In this document: positions 1 to 4,911 of the stretch, one piece after another
Layout of the letters: each line of letters opens with the position of its first letter
Numbering within the stretch: the stretch's first letter is position 1
DNA from: Bacillota bacterium
GTDB taxonomy: Bacteria > Bacillota > Clostridia > Tissierellales > Sedimentibacteraceae
DNA: 6,825 nucleotides
Assembly (NCBI GenBank): GCA_029239575.1
Contig: JARBUP010000152.1
Location: 1 to 6,825, forward strand
Direction of reading: 5' to 3'
The notes under the pieces: generated by a model
The model's input: only the letters and a program-made list of their open reading frames with translations
What the model was told of the DNA's origin: nothing
Databases searched by the model: none
Position numbers and translations under genes: made by a program

Positions 1-347
1 TCTGGATAACGGTGAGTTAAACCAGGTGCTGGAGAATCAGTATCTTCATGTAATGGATCTTCCATATCAGCTGCACTTATATGATTTTCTGATAAAATTG
101 GTACAGCTTGCATTCTGATTGGATCTCTTACATCATCTTTATCCATATGTGCTGCATAATATGGTGTGATACCCATTCTAAATTTTTCAAGAACTTTTGC
201 TATATCTTGTTCTTCTTTTTCTGTAAGATTTATTATTTTCTTTAATTTATCTACTGTATCTATACGATTTTCTACTTGCCATTTCCAGTCATTCCACTCT
301 TCGGGTTTAACATCTTTCCAAAGTTCAATTTGATTATAATAAGCCAT
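1..347 (-). CDS. kamA: Lysine 2,3-aminomutase, N-terminal part (runs off left edge)
   Basis: KamA converts L-lysine to L-beta-lysine (3,6-diaminohexanoate), the first step of anaerobic lysine fermentation; it is a cytoplasmic radical-SAM, [4Fe-4S] and PLP enzyme. Only the first 115 codons are visible, and the frame is open to the window edge. The translation starts MAYYNQIELWKDV, continues with EEWNDWKWQVENRI (residues 16-29) and reaches HEDTDSPAPGLTHRYP (about 100-115), all very close to the N-terminal part of known KamA proteins as I remember them. The CxxxCxxC radical-SAM cluster, which should follow shortly, lies outside the window, so catalytic competence cannot be judged. The ATG at 347-345 has a strong GGAGG site 6 nt upstream. 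The gene lies 92 nt after kdd on the same strand with no terminator hairpin between them, so the two are probably cotranscribed. From other lysine fermenters, kamD/kamE would be expected further left. Confidence 0.95.
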   Translation of the reverse strand, partial: MAYYNQIELWKDVKPEEWNDWKWQVENRIDTVDKLKKIINLTEKEEQDIAKVLEKFRMGITPYYAAHMDKDDVRDPIRMQAVPILSENHISAADMEDPLHEDTDSPAPGLTHRYP

Positions 348-439
348 TTCAATCCTCCATAAACATTTAATTATCATAAAACTTTTAGTATTATTAATTT
401 TAGTATCTTTTATTATATATTTTAAAACTTAAACTTTAA

Positions 440-1477
440 TTAAGCGTATAATTTAGTATATAAGTCTCTTAATTCTTTGCTTTCTCTCATAATATCAAGA
501 GCTACTTCAGCATGTCCTTTGCAGTATCCATTTCCTATTATCATGTTTATATCTTTACCAACACCTTCAGCACCTAATGCTGCTTTTGTAAAGCTTGTAG
601 CCATAGAGAAGAAATATACTGTTCCTTCATCTTTTGTAGCAAGAATAGCTGACATTTCACAGTTAGGTCTTGATACACAGCTTATAACTAAATCGCAAAG
701 TTCTCCGTTTGTTAACTCAACAATTTTATCATATACTCCAACTGCATCAGTTGCATCAGCTGCAATATACTCATCTGCTAATCCAAGAGCTTTTACTTTA
801 TCAATTGATTTTTCGCTATGAACTAAACAAATAACTTTTCCATTTGGTCCAGCTAATTTTTTTGCTTCATATAAACAAAGTATACCTGATTTACCTGCTG
901 CTCCTGTAACTAAAACTGTATCGCCTTCTTTAACAAGTTTTTTAGTTTGTGCTGGTGCACCTGCAACGTCTAAAACTGATAAAGCAAGGTTTTCAGGAAT
1001 ATCTGTAGGTATTTTTGCATAAATTCCGCTTTCAAATAATATTGCTTTTCCTTTAATATCAACTTGGTCAATATCTTTTCTTACTTCTATTATTTCTTCA
1101 ATAACTAGTGGAGTTAATGATAATGAAACCAATGTAGCAACTTTGTCGCCAACTTTTAAATCTGTTTTTCCTTCAAGAGCTGTTCCTATTTGTTCTACAG
1201 TTCCTATAAGCATTCCGCCTGAACCTGTAACAGGATTTTGGTGTTTTCCTCTTTCAGCAACAATACCTTTCATTATCTCTTTAATCTTTTCTACATCTCC
1301 GCCTGCTTGGTCAGAAATTTGAGTAAAGCTTGCTGAGTCAACATTTAATGTTTGTACGTTTATTAATATTTCATTATCGTATATTTCCATAGTGTTGTCA
1401 ATTTTAAGTGCTGGTTGTGGCAAAACACCTGCTGGTTCAATTACTCTGTGTGTTCCAAATGGATTTCCTTTTTTCAT
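440..1477 (-). CDS. kdd: L-erythro-3,5-diaminohexanoate dehydrogenase
   Basis: Kdd (EC 1.4.1.11) oxidatively deaminates 3,5-diaminohexanoate with NAD(P)+ to 5-amino-3-oxohexanoate in the lysine-to-acetate-and-butyrate pathway. The 345-residue protein begins MKKGNPFGTHRVIEPAGVLP, which matches the family start as I recall it, and its length is normal. It has a medium-chain-dehydrogenase-like layout: an N-terminal substrate domain, then a Rossmann nucleotide-binding domain beginning near residue 185 with VLVTGAAGKSG (188-198) as the glycine-rich loop. No zinc-ligand pattern stands out. The ATG at 1477-1475 is preceded by AGGAGG with 7-nt spacing. It is the promoter-proximal gene of the visible operon (kdd then kamA). 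The sigma-54 promoter at 1573-1590 would give a leader of about 86 nt. Neighbouring kamA makes the pathway assignment firm; the remaining enzymes (kamD/E, kce, kal) are not in the window. Confidence 0.95.
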   Translation of the reverse strand: MKKGNPFGTHRVIEPAGVLPQPALKIDNTMEIYDNEILINVQTLNVDSASFTQISDQAGGDVEKIKEIMKGIVAERGKHQNPVTGSGGMLIGTVEQIGTALEGKTDLKVGDKVATLVSLSLTPLVIEEIIEVRKDIDQVDIKGKAILFESGIYAKIPTDIPENLALSVLDVAGAPAQTKKLVKEGDTVLVTGAAGKSGILCLYEAKKLAGPNGKVICLVHSEKSIDKVKALGLADEYIAADATDAVGVYDKIVELTNGELCDLVISCVSRPNCEMSAILATKDEGTVYFFSMATSFTKAALGAEGVGKDINMIIGNGYCKGHAEVALDIMRESKELRDLYTKLYA

Positions 1478-1572
1478 TTTGTTTCCTCCTAATTATTTAA
1501 GTTATATTTTTTTTAATTACCTTTTTTAAAATTCATGAAATATTCTTAGTCTATTTGCTTCGACAATATAAT

Positions 1573-1590
1573 AAGCAATTATCATGCCAA
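1573..1590 (-). promoter_or_regulatory. Sigma-54 (-24/-12) promoter of kdd-kamA
   Basis: Read on the minus strand, 1590-1573 is TTGGCATGATAATTGCTT. It matches the sigma-54 consensus TTGGCACG-N4-TTGCW at every conserved position except one C-to-T change after GGCA. The invariant GG (1588-1587) and GC (1576-1575) are exactly 12 bp apart, as required for -24/-12 recognition. The predicted start site is near 1563, about 86 nt before the kdd ATG. Such promoters are silent without an ATP-driven enhancer-binding protein, and one is encoded nearby at 3347-4771. Confidence 0.85.
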
Positions 1591-1662
1591 TTTGTCAAAA
1601 AATAAATTTTAGCCATTTTACAACGTTTATTAAATTATCATTTTGTTAAAACAATGTCAAGT

Positions 1663-1676
1663 GCCAAATATTCGGC
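1663..1676. promoter_or_regulatory. Probable enhancer (UAS) for the kdd sigma-54 promoter
   Basis: The minus strand reads GCCGAATATTTGGC, a 14-bp quasi-palindrome in which 6 of 7 base pairs are symmetric. Its centre is about 106 bp upstream of the predicted sigma-54 start site, within the usual range for enhancer-binding-protein sites. The same sequence with only the two central bases swapped occurs in the leader of the sigma-54 activator gene (3289-3302). I infer that it is the binding site of that activator. I could find only one strong copy here, whereas many such enhancers have two. Confidence 0.6.
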
Positions 1677-1777
1677 TACTCATTATTGTAACCATATTGA
1701 ATTATTTATATTAATTTATTCTTTTGAACGCATACAAGCATTGAATTTTTATTTAAAATTAATATGTAATTTATATG

Positions 1778-1806
1778 TTGATTTTTCATATAATGTATGG
1801 AATAAT
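1778..1806 (+). promoter_or_regulatory. Probable sigma-A promoter of murI
   Basis: TTGATT (1778-1783) and AATAAT (1801-1806) are separated by 17 bp, giving 4/6 and 5/6 matches to the -35 and -10 hexamers, with a start expected near 1812. A perfect TATAAT also occurs at 1789-1794 but lacks a recognisable -35 at proper spacing. AT-rich DNA produces such matches by chance, so the exact choice is uncertain. The murI ribosome site AAGAAGGA lies at about 1826-1833. Confidence 0.45.
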
Positions 1807-1839
1807 AAGACTATATTTTATAAATAAGAAGGAATAATA

Positions 1840-2646
1840 ATGGATAATAGACCTATTGGAATATTTGATTCAGGAATTGGTGGCCTTACAGTTATGAGAG
1901 AAATCATGGAACAGCTACCATATGAAAATTTAATATATTTTGGTGACACTGCCAGAATACCTTATGGTTCAAGATCTGAGCAGACAATTAAAAAATATTC
2001 ATATCAATGTGCATCATTTTTAAAAAGCAAAAATGTTAAAGCGATAGTTATAGCTTGCAATACAGCAAGTTCAATTGCTTTAGACCATTTAAAAAATCAA
2101 TTTGATATACCTGTTATAGGCGTAATTGAACCTGGGGCAAGAAGTGCCGCAAGTGTAACTAAAAATGGACATATTGGCGTAATTGGAACAACTGCTACTA
2201 TAAATAGCAGCGCATACCAAGAAAGAATTATGGAATTTAAACATGATGCTGAAGTTATTGGAATACCATGCCCACTTTTTGTACCCATAGTTGAAGAAGG
2301 ATGGGAATATTCAAATGTAGCTGAATTAACTGCTGAAAAATACCTTGCAGAATTAATTGAACACGACATAGATGCTTTAGTATTAGGATGCACTCATTAC
2401 CCTATTCTAAGATATACAATTAAAAAGGTTGTTGGGCCTTATGTAAAACTAGTAAATCCAGCATTTGAAACTGCAAAGGACCTTAAAAAAATTCTTGGAG
2501 AATTCAGTATTTTAAATGAAAATTTTGAACTACCTAAATATGAATATTTTGTAAGTGATGCACCTGAACGTTTTAGGAGACTAGGTGGCAATTTCTTAAA
2601 AAAAGAAATTGATATACTTAGTGAAATTGCAATAGATAATCTCTAA
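1840..2646 (+). CDS. murI: Glutamate racemase
   Basis: This enzyme (EC 5.1.1.3) interconverts L- and D-glutamate in the cytoplasm, supplying D-glutamate for peptidoglycan. It is a cofactor-independent, two-cysteine racemase of the Asp/Glu racemase superfamily. The 268-residue length is typical. The N-terminal motif RPIGIFDSGIGGLTV (4-18) contains the Asp10-Ser11 pair. The first catalytic cysteine is Cys73 in ACNTAS and the second is Cys184 in LGCTHYP, followed by His186, so all key residues are present. YFGDTARIPYG (33-43) is another family signature. The ATG at 1840 follows AAGAAGGA at 6-nt spacing. It is transcribed divergently from kdd, probably from its own sigma-A promoter. A large palindromic repeat lies 40 nt after the stop and separates it from the DUF1934 gene. 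The gene has no obvious functional tie to lysine fermentation. The alternative symbol racE is used in Bacillus. Confidence 0.96.
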   Translation: MDNRPIGIFDSGIGGLTVMREIMEQLPYENLIYFGDTARIPYGSRSEQTIKKYSYQCASFLKSKNVKAIVIACNTASSIALDHLKNQFDIPVIGVIEPGARSAASVTKNGHIGVIGTTATINSSAYQERIMEFKHDAEVIGIPCPLFVPIVEEGWEYSNVAELTAEKYLAELIEHDIDALVLGCTHYPILRYTIKKVVGPYVKLVNPAFETAKDLKKILGEFSILNENFELPKYEYFVSDAPERFRRLGGNFLKKEIDILSEIAIDNL

Positions 2647-2686
2647 TTATCTATGCTATGGTTATTACCCCTAAAGTGCATATATG

Positions 2687-2760
2687 TGTCATTCTGAGCG
2701 GAAGCGAAGAATCTAAAACTGTTTAAGTTATAAGATCCTTCGCTAGCGCTCAGGATGACA
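2687..2760. repeat. Dispersed palindromic repeat, copy 1
   Basis: Two 27-nt arms (2688-2714 and 2733-2759) are inverted copies with 23 of 27 positions matching, separated by an 18-nt spacer; the flanking T2687/A2760 also pair. The left arm begins GTCATTCTGAGCGGAAGCGA and the right arm, reversed, begins GTCATCCTGAGCGCTAGCGA. A second copy lies at 4777-4840. I recognise this GTCATYCTGAGCG...GAAGRATCT type as a palindrome recurring in many bacterial genomes. It has no following T-run, so it is not a canonical terminator, although the RNA would fold strongly. I see no convincing target-site duplication. Its right end supplies a spurious ATG (2755) in frame with the DUF1934 gene. Confidence 0.85.
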
Positions 2761-2832
2761 AGCCGCAGAAATTTTACTTATTGGGTTATAAACATGCTAT
2801 ATATTAAATTACTAAGATACGGATGTGATAAA

Positions 2833-3255
2833 ATGGATTCTAACGTTAAAATAAAAATAGAAACAATACAAACCATTGATGCAGCTGGTAATGAAGATAT
2901 AATTGATTTCATTTCTGAAGCTACTATGGAAAAATTTGATGATCATTTTGTTATTAATTATGACGAAAGCGATATGACTGAAGTTAAAGGAAGCAAAACA
3001 AGATTAAAAATAGAAAAAAATAAAATGCTCATGATTAAAATTGGGTCTTTTTCATCAAGGATGGAGTTTGAAAATAAAAAGAATTTCAACAATTTATATA
3101 CTACACCATATGGAACATTTAATTTAAATTATACTACTGAAGTTTTTGAAAATAACTTAAATGAAAATGGCAAAGGTAAAGTTTATGTAGAATATAAAGT
3201 AGATTTTGGCAATACTGGTGAAAGTTATAATAAATTAAGCATAGAAATACTATAG
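2833..3255 (+). CDS. DUF1934 (YwiB-like) beta-barrel protein
   Basis: This is a predicted 140-residue cytoplasmic protein with no signal peptide or membrane segment. Its pattern fits the DUF1934 family: an opening beta strand VKIKIETIQTI (5-15), the central INYDESDMTEVKGSKTRLKI (41-60), the TTPYGTF motif (90-96), and a closing LNENGKGKVYVEYKVDFG stretch (about 109-126) made of alternating hydrophobic residues. The family is thought to form a small lipocalin-like barrel; its function is unknown, and in Firmicutes it often sits beside murI or argS. The frame is open upstream to an ATG at 2755, but that codon lies inside the palindromic repeat, has no ribosome site and adds 26 residues unlike the family. 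The ATG at 2833 has GGATGTGAT just upstream and gives the normal length. It lies 186 nt after murI and 91 nt before the activator gene. Confidence 0.85.
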   Translation: MDSNVKIKIETIQTIDAAGNEDIIDFISEATMEKFDDHFVINYDESDMTEVKGSKTRLKIEKNKMLMIKIGSFSSRMEFENKKNFNNLYTTPYGTFNLNYTTEVFENNLNENGKGKVYVEYKVDFGNTGESYNKLSIEIL

Positions 3256-3259
3256 TAAA

Positions 3260-3287
3260 TTAACTCAAATATAAATATAAACATAAT
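3260..3287 (+). promoter_or_regulatory. Possible sigma-A promoter of the activator gene
   Basis: TTAACT (3260-3265) and CATAAT (3282-3287) lie 16 bp apart, matching the -35 at 4/6 and the -10 at 5/6. A start near 3294 would fall inside the palindromic site at 3289-3302, an arrangement that would suit repression by whatever binds there. The surrounding DNA is very AT-rich, so this may be a chance match. Confidence 0.3.
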
Positions 3288-3323
3288 TGCCGAAATTTTG
3301 GCTTTACCGCTTAAATTTCGGCA
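3288..3323. promoter_or_regulatory. Paired operator-like sites / inverted repeat in the activator leader
   Basis: A perfect 11-bp inverted repeat, TGCCGAAATTT (3288-3298) and AAATTTCGGCA (3313-3323), is separated by 14 nt. It can be read as two copies of one quasi-palindrome: site A, GCCGAAATTTTGGC (3289-3302, plus strand), and site B, GCCGAAATTTAAGC (3322-3309, minus strand), with 12 of 14 positions shared and centres 20 bp apart, about two helical turns. Site A differs from the kdd enhancer (1663-1676) only in the two central bases. I infer binding by the downstream activator for autoregulation. The alternative is an RNA hairpin ending the DUF1934 transcript, but no U-run follows it. Confidence 0.6.
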
Positions 3324-3333
3324 CATTTATAAT

Positions 3334-3341
3334 AGGGGTGA
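3334..3341 (+). promoter_or_regulatory. Ribosome binding site that selects a TTG start
   Basis: AGGGGTGA is a strong match to the anti-Shine-Dalgarno sequence. It lies 5 nt before TTG at 3347 but 14 nt before the first nearby in-frame ATG (3356). The in-frame GTG at 3338 lies inside the site itself. The TTG is therefore the best supported start. Confidence 0.6.
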
Positions 3342-3346
3342 AAAAT

Positions 3347-4771
3347 TTGTCAAACATGGATAAAAAATATATTGAATCTTTAATTCAAGCAATTGATTTA
3401 ATTGATGACGGAATACATATAATTGATGCAAGCGGTAAAATTGTTTATTACAACAGAGCTGCAAAATTTCTTGATGAAATTGATGTAGAAAAGGCTATTG
3501 GCAGGCATATTTTAGAAGTTTATCCGTCACTGACATTTGATACAAGCACTCTTCTAAAAGTTTTAGAAACTGGTAAGCCAATATTCAATATGGAACAAAA
3601 TTTTGTGAACTATAAAGGTGATAAAATTTCTACAATAAATTCGTCCCTACCTATTATGTATAACAATAAAATAGTAGGAGCTTTAGAAATTTCAAGAAAT
3701 ATTACAAGAGTAAGAGAATTATCTGAAAAAATAGTTAGTTTACAAAGAGAGTTATACGAAAACAATAAGGATTTAAATGAAGAAATTAAAAAATCAAAAG
3801 CTGGTGCTAAATTTACATTTCTTGATATCATAGGACAAAGCAAAGAAATGCTAAAGTTAAAAACACTTGGTACAAAAGCAGCATTATCCGATTCACCTGT
3901 AATGATTTCAGGAAGTACTGGAACAGGTAAAGAACTTTTTGTTCAATCAATTCACAATTCAAGCAAAAGAAAGAACATGCCTTTTATTGCTCAAAACTGT
4001 GCAGCTTTACCTGCAAATTTGTTGGAAAGTATTTTGTTTGGTTCAGTAAAAGGAAGTTTTACAGGAGCAGAAAATAGACCGGGCTTATTTGAACTAGCAA
4101 ATGGTGGAACATTATTTTTAGATGAAATAAATTCAATGCCTTTAGAACTTCAAGCAAAACTTTTAAGGGTTTTGCAGGATGGAAGAATAAGAAGGGTTGG
4201 TTCAACAAGTACAATTGATGTTGATGTAAGAATAATATCTGCAATCAACGCTGACTTATCCGATGTACTACAAAACAAGCAACTAAGACATGATTTATTT
4301 TATAGGTTAAATGTAATAGGGCTTGTAATACCTGACTTGCAAGATAGAAAAGAAGATATTCCTATATTAGTTGAATATTTTATTAAAAAATATAATGATA
4401 AAAATAATAAATTTTTTATTGGAATTTCTAAGAAAGTACTTCAAATTTTTATGGATTACAGCTGGCCAGGTAATATACGCGAATTAGAGCATTCAATTGA
4501 AAGTGCCATAAGTTTATATGATGGAGAATTAATAAGGGAAGAACATCTCCCTTTCCAATTTAAAAATTTTCACCCAAATAAAACTTATTCAACTATAGAT
4601 ACAAATGTTTTACAACCTCTTAATAAAGCAGTTGAAAAAGTTGAACGAGAAATTATAACATCTGCACTTGAACAAACGAATTACAATATAACAAAAGCAG
4701 CAACACTAATAAATATACCAAGACAAACACTCCAATATAAAATAAAAAATTTAAATATACCATTTAAATAA
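3347..4771 (+). CDS. PAS-domain sigma-54-dependent transcriptional activator (RocR-like)
   Basis: This enhancer-binding protein uses ATP hydrolysis to open sigma-54 promoters. From the TTG start it has 474 residues. An N-terminal PAS sensor (about 8-120, with DGIHIIDASGKIVYYNRAA at 21-39) is followed by a probable coiled-coil linker (121-150). The AAA+ domain (about 158-390) has Walker A GSTGTGKE (189-196), the sigma-54 contact loop as GSFTGA (236-241, usually GAFTGA), Walker B GGTLFLDE (253-260) and the WPGNIREL motif (373-380). A Fis-type helix-turn-helix lies at about 436-470. GSVKGSFTGA and RPGLFELANGGTLFLDEINS recall RocR-type activators of amino acid catabolism. No receiver domain is present, so a ligand sensed by PAS is more likely than phosphorylation. 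It lies in the same region as a sigma-54-promoted lysine fermentation operon, and its leader shares that operon's enhancer motif, so I infer that it regulates kdd-kamA. The target and ligand are unproven. The alternative start is ATG 3356. Confidence 0.93.
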   Translation: MSNMDKKYIESLIQAIDLIDDGIHIIDASGKIVYYNRAAKFLDEIDVEKAIGRHILEVYPSLTFDTSTLLKVLETGKPIFNMEQNFVNYKGDKISTINSSLPIMYNNKIVGALEISRNITRVRELSEKIVSLQRELYENNKDLNEEIKKSKAGAKFTFLDIIGQSKEMLKLKTLGTKAALSDSPVMISGSTGTGKELFVQSIHNSSKRKNMPFIAQNCAALPANLLESILFGSVKGSFTGAENRPGLFELANGGTLFLDEINSMPLELQAKLLRVLQDGRIRRVGSTSTIDVDVRIISAINADLSDVLQNKQLRHDLFYRLNVIGLVIPDLQDRKEDIPILVEYFIKKYNDKNNKFFIGISKKVLQIFMDYSWPGNIRELEHSIESAISLYDGELIREEHLPFQFKNFHPNKTYSTIDTNVLQPLNKAVEKVEREIITSALEQTNYNITKAATLINIPRQTLQYKIKNLNIPFK

Positions 4772-4776
4772 ATGTT

Positions 4777-4840
4777 TTGTCATCCTGAGCGATAGAGAAG
4801 GATCTAATTATTCAGATTCTTTACTGCACCGGAATGACAA
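4777..4840. repeat. Dispersed palindromic repeat, copy 2
   Basis: The left arm (4779-4805) begins GTCATCCTGAGCGATAGAGA and the right arm (4814-4838), reversed, begins GTCATTCCGGTGCAGTAAAG; both arms end in an AATCT or GATCT core. The spacer is 8 nt, and two further T/A pairs extend the outer end. It belongs to the same family as 2687-2760 but its arms are less alike and differ by 2 nt in length, so this copy looks older or more decayed. It starts only 5-7 nt after the stop codon of the sigma-54 activator, so it lies in the 3' untranslated region ahead of the true terminator. Confidence 0.8.
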
Positions 4841-4850
4841 TTAAATAATA

Positions 4851-4889
4851 AAAACAAATCTGCTTTAATTTATAAGGCAGATTTGTTTT
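4851..4889. terminator. Bidirectional intrinsic terminator
   Basis: A perfect 13-bp stem, AAAACAAATCTGC (4851-4863) with GCAGATTTGTTTT (4877-4889), is extended inward by a T-G pair and two T-A pairs around a 7-nt loop. T-rich tracts follow on the plus strand (TTTTATTTC) and on the minus strand (TTTTTATTATTT). It lies between convergent genes, 79 nt after the activator stop and 22 nt after the spoIIR stop, and should end transcription from both sides. Confidence 0.88.
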
Positions 4890-4911
4890 ATTTCATTATT
4901 ATTTTTTATAT

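Larger units (their letters stand above)
1478..1839. other. Divergent control region between kdd and murI
   Basis: This 362-bp gene-free, AT-rich stretch separates two outward-facing genes. From left to right it holds the predicted kdd leader (1478-1563), the sigma-54 promoter (1573-1590), a weak Rex-like inverted repeat (1643-1660), the enhancer-like quasi-palindrome (1663-1676), an AT-rich stretch with no motif I can name (about 1680-1775), and the probable murI sigma-A promoter and ribosome site (1778-1833). I see no small ORF, RNA gene or terminator in it. Confidence 0.7.

Noticed and set aside
383..406. 9-bp direct repeat TTTTAGTAT at 383-391 and 398-406 in the kdd-kamA gap
   Set aside because: Low-complexity AT-rich sequence; no hairpin, promoter or known operator pattern is associated with it.
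477..821. Plus-strand ORF of 114 codons opposite kdd, and similar ORFs at 2097-2393, 3610-3843, 4059-4244 and 5048-5416
   Set aside because: All lie antisense to well-supported genes, lack family-like sequence and good ribosome sites, and mirror the codon composition of the real gene.
1568..1598. Sigma-A promoter for kdd: TTGACA (1598-1593, minus) with TATTAT (1573-1568)
   Set aside because: The -35 is perfect, but the spacer is 19 bp and the -10 imperfect, whereas the overlapping sigma-54 element is nearly ideal. A secondary sigma-A start remains possible.
2774..2805. Promoter for the DUF1934 gene (extended -10-like TGCTATATATT near 2795-2805)
   Set aside because: No -35 hexamer at suitable spacing; the match is too weak in this AT-rich region to list as a feature.
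2755..2832. N-terminal extension of the DUF1934 gene to an ATG at 2755
   Set aside because: The ATG lies within the right arm of the palindromic repeat, has no ribosome site, and the extra 26 residues do not look like the family; ATG 2833 gives the standard length.
3287..3346. Extension of the activator to a TTG at 3287
   Set aside because: It would translate through the inverted repeat and has no Shine-Dalgarno site; AGGGGTGA at 3334-3341 points to the TTG at 3347.
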